Below, in pieces: positions 6,528 through 11,207 of a stretch of DNA of 11,207 nt (positions within the stretch are counted from its first letter, which is position 1; each line of letters opens with the position of its first letter). Made by a program: the position numbers and the translations under genes. The notes beneath the pieces are model-generated. The model was not told the origin of the DNA and made no database searches. It was given only the letters and a program-made list of their open reading frames with translations. Location: the NCBI GenBank assembly GCA_024225895.1, contig JAAEMC010000248.1:1-11207 (forward strand), given 5' to 3'. The stretch comes from Desulfobacteraceae bacterium. Its GTDB lineage: Bacteria > Desulfobacterota > Desulfobacteria > Desulfobacterales > Desulfobacteraceae.

Positions 6528-8300
6528 TCATTTTATTGTCTGAAAGGTATCCGGAATTCGGTGCTGAAACCGGCTCAGCCAAATCTGATCAATTCGGTGG
6601 GGCGTCTGCCGTGGTTGGATCCGTATTGTATGATCCCCGCTATATTTTAATAAAACCGCGACAGGCTTGATACCGTCGCTTGCCCAAGCCCAGGTGTCAA
6701 CCGGATGGATGTTGAGCCAATTTCCGAACATGCGGCCATCAAGAGTGCCAATCTGATTATCCACCTGAAGCCAGATCGAATCACTATAAATGTCTTTTAT
6801 GCATTTCCCCCTTAACCAGACAATATATCTGCCGGTCGGTGCAGAAAACCGCATTTCGGCATATATTTGAGGGTTTGCTGAAGGCCTGGTTATGCTGCCT
6901 GTTGAGAATTCGATTGCTTGCCCGGCGGACGTATTGTCATCCCTCACCAGTTTTATGCCTGTTTTAGACAGGTTTGTGATCGAATTGCTATTTAATATAA
7001 TGTCTTTTCCTTTATCAAAGGATACAGGCATAGGGGAACGATTGCTGTGGTGACCGGCTGATGGATTGAGTACTGAAAAAATAATTAAACCGATATAAAT
7101 AAAATGCTGGATGATAAGGGCATTTCGTTTTCGAAGCCTGGTGAATAGTGGCTGGGATGTCTTCATCCCGAACAGGAATCGAAGCAGATCAATTTTTTGG
7201 ATAATGACCAGGCAAATGCCAATGATAACGAAAAAAGAACTGATCGAGACCATCGCCCATTTCAATGCATCCAGGATTTCCATGGTCATGATAAAATACC
7301 CAAAACATAAGAGTACCGTCTGGTGAAGTATATAAAAGGGCAGAACACCTTCATTCAAATGTCGAAGTATGGGGCGATTAAAAGATAAGTATCGCGTGCC
7401 GTAACCCAGAATAGCCAGCAGCCAGCACCATGCGCTTATATAGCGAAAAGATGAATATATCCATGGGCTTATCCCGGCAGGGAAACCGATGCTGGACAAA
7501 CTGAAGGACTGATAAAGATAAAATATGGTAAATATTACAGCCAGTAAAAGGGAAATTGTCCTTTTATCCTTGATTTGCCCGTTTAGCCGGTCATTTGATG
7601 CGATTATGAATCCTGCAATTAGAAACCATAAATAATAAAGAAATCCCCAGCCGCCGTTCCCGACAACCAAAACAGAATGCGGAATAATCAATTTCATCAT
7701 CAATAGGGGGATAGGAAAGGATAAATACATGAGCCCCGGCAGGGCAAACAGGTTGGTGATCCGTTTTAAAACCTGATACCCGCCTCGCGTCAGCCAGATA
7801 AATAAAGGATAGCATATCAGGCTGTAAAAAAATAAAAACAGCAGGTACCAAAGATGCATACCATGAAAAGCAAAATTTCCAGATCCTCCGATTTCTAAAT
7901 AAAGGCCGGAAAAATATTTGGGTAAAAATGAAAGGAACGGCCCTGAGAATTGATTATGTGTGATTCGTTCAAGGTATATTTGCAATGCGCTGTGGGTGAC
8001 CGTAGCAAAGATAACCGGAACCATCAGCCTTGAAAATTTATCAGAATAGAGTTTTTTCCAGCCGCTCGATTTTTTTAATGCAAAAAATAAACTTGCCCCT
8101 GAAATGACAAAAAACAAGGGCATCATCCAGAGTGCGGCAAAATAAGTCCACATTTCTACCCAGGCATAGGTATTGATGTTTTTGATATGCCAGTTGCTCA
8201 GGTTGAAAAAACGAGAACTGTGATACAGAAAAACCACCAGGATGGCCATTATTCGAATCCAGTCAAGTTCATATCTCCTCTCTGATGTATGTGCATTCAT
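6528..8300 (-). CDS. Acyltransferase-3 family membrane protein with C-terminal beta-sandwich (carbohydrate-binding-like) domain
   Basis: This 590-residue protein is a predicted inner-membrane O-acyltransferase fused to a soluble domain. Residues about 8-375 look like acyltransferase family 3 (OafA/OpgC-like). The opening RRYELDWIRIMAILVVFLYH places the conserved TM1 His at residue 27. HLWYL (149-153) and PFYILHQ (321-327) are further conserved segments, and about ten membrane spans are apparent. Such proteins move acetyl or succinyl groups onto envelope or exported glycans. An extra hydrophobic helix (about 396-412) leads into a hydrophilic region (415-580). Its pattern YAEMRFSAPTGRYIVWLRGK, SDSIWLQVD, WAWASDGIKP and HTIRIQPRQTPHRIDQIWLSR resembles galactose-binding/malectin-like beta-sandwich modules. 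By topology this domain should be periplasmic. The ATG at 8300 has AGGAG 8 bases upstream. The gene stands alone, with a sigma54-type promoter at 8405-8421. The substrate is unknown. Confidence 0.85.
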   Translation of the reverse strand: MNAHTSERRYELDWIRIMAILVVFLYHSSRFFNLSNWHIKNINTYAWVEMWTYFAALWMMPLFFVISGASLFFALKKSSGWKKLYSDKFSRLMVPVIFATVTHSALQIYLERITHNQFSGPFLSFLPKYFSGLYLEIGGSGNFAFHGMHLWYLLFLFFYSLICYPLFIWLTRGGYQVLKRITNLFALPGLMYLSFPIPLLMMKLIIPHSVLVVGNGGWGFLYYLWFLIAGFIIASNDRLNGQIKDKRTISLLLAVIFTIFYLYQSFSLSSIGFPAGISPWIYSSFRYISAWCWLLAILGYGTRYLSFNRPILRHLNEGVLPFYILHQTVLLCFGYFIMTMEILDALKWAMVSISSFFVIIGICLVIIQKIDLLRFLFGMKTSQPLFTRLRKRNALIIQHFIYIGLIIFSVLNPSAGHHSNRSPMPVSFDKGKDIILNSNSITNLSKTGIKLVRDDNTSAGQAIEFSTGSITRPSANPQIYAEMRFSAPTGRYIVWLRGKCIKDIYSDSIWLQVDNQIGTLDGRMFGNWLNIHPVDTWAWASDGIKPVAVLLKYSGDHTIRIQPRQTPHRIDQIWLSRFQHRIPDTFQTIK

Positions 8301-8685
8301 TTGAGCTGCTCCTATATTCTTAAATTTTGAATGAATTGAATTATTTAAGCTTTTCGCAAAGTGAATAAAAGCGTTTTGTTTTCATCCAGGTATGATTAAT
8401 TTTTAGCAAGTTGTATGCCAATATTAAAAATAGGATTTTCTTTATTTTTCAGTGGGTTACAATAAGATATTACGGTTTGATTTTTATTGGATTTTTAAAG
8501 CGTTGGTAAAAACTGCTAATCATTGGTTTTTTTGACCTTGTTTTTAATACAGATGAAAGCCTTTCCAAAACCATTTCTCCTGGATTTGTGGGTGAATGGG
8601 ATTCAGGTGGTGGTCCGGATTGTGGCCGGCTTTTCTTGTTTTATAGGAACGGTACGGTTTTTTTGGGGTTTTAAGAATACGGGAG
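8301..8685. other. 385-base intergenic region between the TetR-like gene and the acyltransferase
   Basis: No convincing gene is present. The region is AT-rich with several T and A runs. It holds the sigma54-type promoter (8405-8421) and the acyltransferase leader of about 95 bases with its AGGAG site (8312-8308). A near-match to the IHF consensus, with one mismatch, lies at 8470-8482 on the minus strand, about 50 bases upstream of the promoter. I see no clear intrinsic terminator for the upstream regulator gene. Confidence 0.6.
8405..8421 (-). promoter_or_regulatory. Sigma54 (RpoN) type -24/-12 promoter of the acyltransferase
   Basis: The minus strand reads TTGGCATACAACTTGCT. It matches the RpoN consensus TTGGCAC-R-N4-TTGCW at every fixed position but one (T for C). 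The diagnostic GG (-24) and GC (-12) are correctly spaced by 10 bases. Transcription would start near 8394, giving a leader of about 95 bases before the ATG at 8300. Sigma54 promoters need an AAA+ activator bound upstream; no such gene is in the window. Confidence 0.65.
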
Positions 8686-9942
8686 CTATTTGGATGAAAG
8701 ACCGTAAAAGGTAAATTCAATGATTTGTTCAAAAAGATCAATATCAATTTTGGCATTGGGATCAGTGGACCAGACCAGCCATTTTAATCCTATGAAATGG
8801 GAAATGCCCATGAGGGATGCGGCCAGCATATGTAAAGGCAAATCACGGATTTCATTTTCTTTTATACCGTCCTTGAGCCCTGCCATGTATCCTTGAGCCA
8901 TTTTTTTGTAAAACCAGTATCCGACTTTTTCTCCTACCATCTCATATTCAGGAACGACTCGGTAAATTTCGCGGTGCTCAGCGCAAAAATTGAAAAACGA
9001 TACCATACCGACCCGCTCTACATCCCTTCTGTCGAGCATTGTTTTGGCATATTTCTGGTTTTCCTTGCGAAGTTCGCCTGAGATATACCGGACATATCCT
9101 TCCACAAGCTCCCGCTTGCTTTTAAAATGGATATAAAAGGTTCCCTGGGCAACGCCTGCTTCCCGTGTGATGTCCGAGATGCTGGCCTTGTTAACACCAT
9201 GTTTGGCAAAAACGCGGCCGGCGGCTTTGAAAATGGAACGGCGGGTGATATCGCCTTTGGTCATTTCTTTTTTTGTTCCCAGCGGCAACGGGGCCGGCGG
9301 CGGCAAATGCAAGAGATTTTTTCCTGAAGGCTTTTCCCATGGTTTTGGGCCATTGATGCCGTTTAGTGCTAAGTCCACAATAAAGTCGATGATTTTTTTC
9401 TTGCCTTGTTTGCCGTTTTCATGGGCCCAGGACATGGAATTAAAGTAGCAGATACCGAGCAGTGCATAGGATACAAGGTATGGGTCAATGGGTTTGATAT
9501 GGCCGTATTCCATTTCCTTATTAAAATACCGGACAAAAAAAGTGATAAGTGTCTCATAATAATCTGTGGTTACCCGGTCCACCAGTTCCGATTCTCCAAG
9601 GGTGCTGTGAAATGAAAAATTAGAGCTGATATGACTGAATAAAAGGGCGATAACAGACCGGAACCGTTTATCAAACGGGCCGGATGTTATGACTATTTTT
9701 TTTGATTTTTCATTGAATTTAGAAGTGATGTGATCATTTAGGGCAACAAAAATTTCTTCCTTGTTTTTGAAATACTGGTAAAAGGTGCCCATTGCCATGT
9801 TGCAGTGCCTCGAAATCTGGGAAACAGAGGTGGCGTAATATCCTTTTTGTTTGAATACTTCATGGGCGGATTCCAGGATGGCCTTTTGCCTGGCAATCCC
9901 TTTTGCCTTGAATGTCCGTTTTTTGTTTGTCTGGTTTGTCAT
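8686..9942 (-). CDS. Tandem TetR/AcrR-family regulator with two complete TetR units in one chain
   Basis: This 418-residue protein is about twice the usual 190-220 of TetR regulators. A first DNA-binding domain spans about residues 15-70 (RQKAILESAHEVFKQKGYYA, then SVSQISRHCNMAMGTFYQYF with KNKEEI). A first ligand-binding-like helical region covers about 80-195. A Pro-rich linker (about 198-228, including LPPPAPLPLG) follows. A second DNA-binding domain lies at about 230-283 (TRRSIFKAAGRVFAKHG, then SISDITREAGVAQGTFYIHF with KSKREL), with a second ligand region at about 290-418. Both helix-turn-helix cores look intact, and the halves are clearly diverged, not a recent duplication. Normal TetR proteins dimerise, so one chain could form a pseudo-dimer. 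Target and ligand are unknown. A promoter and dyad upstream suggest autoregulation. The start lacks a strong ribosome site, so it is slightly uncertain. Confidence 0.9.
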   Translation of the reverse strand: MTNQTNKKRTFKAKGIARQKAILESAHEVFKQKGYYATSVSQISRHCNMAMGTFYQYFKNKEEIFVALNDHITSKFNEKSKKIVITSGPFDKRFRSVIALLFSHISSNFSFHSTLGESELVDRVTTDYYETLITFFVRYFNKEMEYGHIKPIDPYLVSYALLGICYFNSMSWAHENGKQGKKKIIDFIVDLALNGINGPKPWEKPSGKNLLHLPPPAPLPLGTKKEMTKGDITRRSIFKAAGRVFAKHGVNKASISDITREAGVAQGTFYIHFKSKRELVEGYVRYISGELRKENQKYAKTMLDRRDVERVGMVSFFNFCAEHREIYRVVPEYEMVGEKVGYWFYKKMAQGYMAGLKDGIKENEIRDLPLHMLAASLMGISHFIGLKWLVWSTDPNAKIDIDLFEQIIEFTFYGLSSK

Positions 9943-9963
9943 ATGTCATCTGGTACATGCATC

Positions 9964-9988
9964 TGTGATTTATGACTCATGTATCAGA
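9964..9988. promoter_or_regulatory. Imperfect palindrome over the predicted regulator transcription start, candidate operator
   Basis: The core ATGACTCAT (9972-9980) is a perfect odd-length palindrome centred at 9976. Extending outward, nine of twelve base pairs across 9964-9988 are complementary. It lies immediately downstream of the candidate -10 box (9996-9991), where a bound repressor would block initiation. TetR-family genes are commonly autorepressed through such sites. Binding by this protein is inference. Confidence 0.45.
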
Positions 9989-10032
9989 TTCTTATAGACC
10001 AATTTGCACTTTTCCACAATGGAAGATTCTTA
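9986..10032. repeat. Direct repeat AGATTCTTA flanking the regulator promoter
   Basis: The 9-base sequence AGATTCTTA occurs at 9986-9994 and again at 10024-10032 on the plus strand, 38 bases apart and bracketing the candidate promoter. It could mark a protein-binding site pair or be chance. Confidence 0.4.
9991..10019 (-). promoter_or_regulatory. Candidate sigma70 promoter of the tandem TetR gene
   Basis: On the minus strand TTGTGG (10019-10014) is followed, after 17 bases, by TATAAG (9996-9991), five of six matches to the -10 consensus. The predicted start near 9984 lies within the dyad at 9964-9988, about 40 bases before the ATG at 9942. Confidence 0.45.
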
Positions 10033-10116
10033 GAATACCGGGGCAGGGTGGCTGAAAAAACATAATGCCTTTGTCAGGTATTTGTTCTGCGGCCTTTAAA
10101 AATCTGTTCATATTCC

Positions 10117-10917
10117 TTAATTCAATGAACTGGTAATACCGTATTTTTTGAATATTTTTTTTCGTTTGCCTTGGGCAATGAACTTTGCCAATTCATCATT
10201 AAAATCTTTGGCAATGCGCTGTGCACCCGGCCATAGTTTGGAAAATCCGATGTAGTATCCTCGTTCTTCTCCAATAGTTGTATCAATAAAATCAATTGTA
10301 TCAAATTCCGGGGCATGGATTTTGATTAGATATTGACAGACTGAGACCTCGCATATAGCCATATCAATCCGGTCGATGATCAATCTTTTTAAATGTCTTA
10401 ACTCCAGGTCATCCCCATTCAACATTTGGATTTGTTTGAATTTTTTTTCTTTGAGGGCTGTCATAAACTCCGGTGGATACCCATAACCGGAACTGGCTCC
10501 TATCCTGAAGTCCTTGAGATCGTCAAGGGCAGACCATTCAATGTTATTCTTCTTTAGTTTGAAAAAGACATCCCGGACCGTAGTCAACTGATTGCTGAAG
10601 TGGTAATCCTTTTCTCTTTCAGGCGTTTTGGTCAGGCTGTAAATGCCGGCAAATTCTCCTTTTTGGGTCATCAACAGCGCCCTTTTCCAGGGCAGCATTT
10701 TTATTTTTGGAACATATCCCAGACGCTTAAGAACCTGTTTAATAATTTCAGTGTCAATTCCTACAACTTTATTATCTTTTGTGAATTCAAAAGGGGGAAA
10801 TTCGCTTACACTGATGGGCAACTCCTGTCCGGCCTGTACCAACACTATATTGAAAGTAATGAAACAAAATCCAATTAGTGCGGAAAGGATAATGTGAATT
10901 CTCCCGTGATTTGTCAT
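10117..10917 (-). CDS. Orphan periplasmic solute-binding protein family 3
   Basis: From the ATG at 10917 this is a 266-residue exported protein. Its N-terminus MTNHGRIHIILSALIGFCFI then TFNIVLVQA is a signal peptide, with cleavage expected near residue 29. The mature part opens LPISVSEFPPFEF, then GIDTEIIKQVLKRLGY, LPWKRALLMTQKGEF and SLTKTPEREKDYHFS. This is the SBP_bac_3 pattern, with the Arg in 'TPER' (R101) at the position that contacts the ligand carboxylate in amino-acid binders. SSGYGYPPEF, and DRIDMAICEVSVCQYLI later, fit the second lobe. The frame is open to an ATG at 11001, but AAGGAA (10927-10922) before 10917 and the signal peptide favour the shorter start. No permease or ATPase is adjacent, so it may serve a distant transporter or act as a sensor. 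Its gene precedes the tandem TetR gene by 174 bases. Confidence 0.85.
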   Translation of the reverse strand: MTNHGRIHIILSALIGFCFITFNIVLVQAGQELPISVSEFPPFEFTKDNKVVGIDTEIIKQVLKRLGYVPKIKMLPWKRALLMTQKGEFAGIYSLTKTPEREKDYHFSNQLTTVRDVFFKLKKNNIEWSALDDLKDFRIGASSGYGYPPEFMTALKEKKFKQIQMLNGDDLELRHLKRLIIDRIDMAICEVSVCQYLIKIHAPEFDTIDFIDTTIGEERGYYIGFSKLWPGAQRIAKDFNDELAKFIAQGKRKKIFKKYGITSSLN

Positions 10918-11027
10918 TTCATTCCTTGGACCTGACGCATAAAAAATACATTGCTCAACTTGTGATAGATACCGCCCTTGAACTCCTACCAAAAAATCCA
11001 TTTTATATAGGCGCGGATATCTTGCTC

Positions 11028-11070
11028 ATGAATACTTATAAATATTCATATTTGAGAATGAAAATTTCAT
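11028..11070. repeat. Two AT-rich dyads in the leader of the orphan binding-protein gene
   Basis: At 11028-11049 a 22-base dyad (arms ATGAATA and TATTCAT) has ten of eleven pairs complementary. At 11058-11070 ATGAAAATTTCAT is a perfect odd-length palindrome. Their centres are about 25 bases apart and lie between a weak promoter-like element (-35 TTGTTT at 11148-11143, 17-base spacer, -10 TATTAT at 11125-11120) and the gene. Either paired operators or a structured leader would explain them. Confidence 0.4.
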
Positions 11071-11119
11071 GCATCATATAGTTTTTCGTTTGTATTATGT
11101 AGGTAAGAACTTTTTCCAA

Positions 11120-11148
11120 ATAATATCATTTTTTTATAACCAAAACAA
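11120..11148 (-). promoter_or_regulatory. Weak candidate promoter of the orphan binding-protein gene
   Basis: On the minus strand TTGTTT (11148-11143), a 17-base spacer and TATTAT (11125-11120, five of six matches) form a promoter-like pair. The region is very AT-rich, so chance matches are likely. The implied leader is about 195 bases. Nothing else coding is seen from 10918 to the right edge. Confidence 0.3.
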
Positions 11149-11207
11149 GCAGGTATTGTTTTTAAATCAATGCAAGTGACCTATGATATCGTTGGAGAAA
11201 TCAATTC

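Noticed and set aside
8523..8714. 63-codon plus-strand frame in the gap before the acyltransferase
   Set aside because: Starts with TTG without a ribosome site, overlaps the 3' end of the TetR gene on the other strand, and lacks recognisable features despite some hydrophobicity.
10020..10116. Terminator between the orphan binding-protein gene and the TetR gene
   Set aside because: The best hairpins (CTGA...TCAG, and AATACC...GGTATT with a long loop) are weak and not followed by a U tract.

Overview
The window looks like chromosomal DNA of a Gram-negative proteobacterium. A marine sulfate-reducing Desulfobacteraceae-type organism is my best guess, from the AT-leaning base composition, a class III (PhaE-PhaC) polyhydroxyalkanoate synthase pair, a LIV-type transporter and large TetR regulators. 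This assignment is inference and no rRNA marker is present. All genes I can support lie on the minus strand, so they are read from high to low coordinates. I see no tRNA, rRNA, CRISPR array, insertion sequence or phage gene.

Reading in the direction of transcription, the first gene (10917-10117) encodes a small exported family 3 solute-binding protein with no transporter partner. It follows an AT-rich leader with two dyads. Next is a 418-residue regulator (9942-8686) made of two complete TetR units joined head to tail. It has a candidate sigma70 promoter and an imperfect palindrome over the predicted transcription start. A 385-base gap follows, holding a near-consensus sigma54 promoter. This faces a 590-residue membrane acyltransferase-3 protein (8300-6528) with an extra C-terminal, probably periplasmic, beta-sandwich domain.

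The rest (6230-1) looks like one metabolic block: a LIV-type periplasmic binding protein, livG, livF, livH, livM, then, after a 72-base gap, phaE and the start of phaC, which runs off the left edge. The transporter genes are tightly packed (gaps of 23 bases or fewer, or stop/start overlaps), and phaE and phaC overlap by one base. The likely reading is an ABC importer for a branched-chain amino acid or another small organic acid, placed beside the enzyme that polymerises hydroxyacyl-CoA into storage granules. Import of a carbon source and carbon storage may therefore be co-expressed.

The most unusual items are the tandem TetR fusion, the acyltransferase with an appended ligand-binding-like domain under a sigma54-type promoter, and a perfect 15-base tandem repeat that gives PhaE a variable acidic linker. 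I see no clearly new multi-gene defence or mobile system here.
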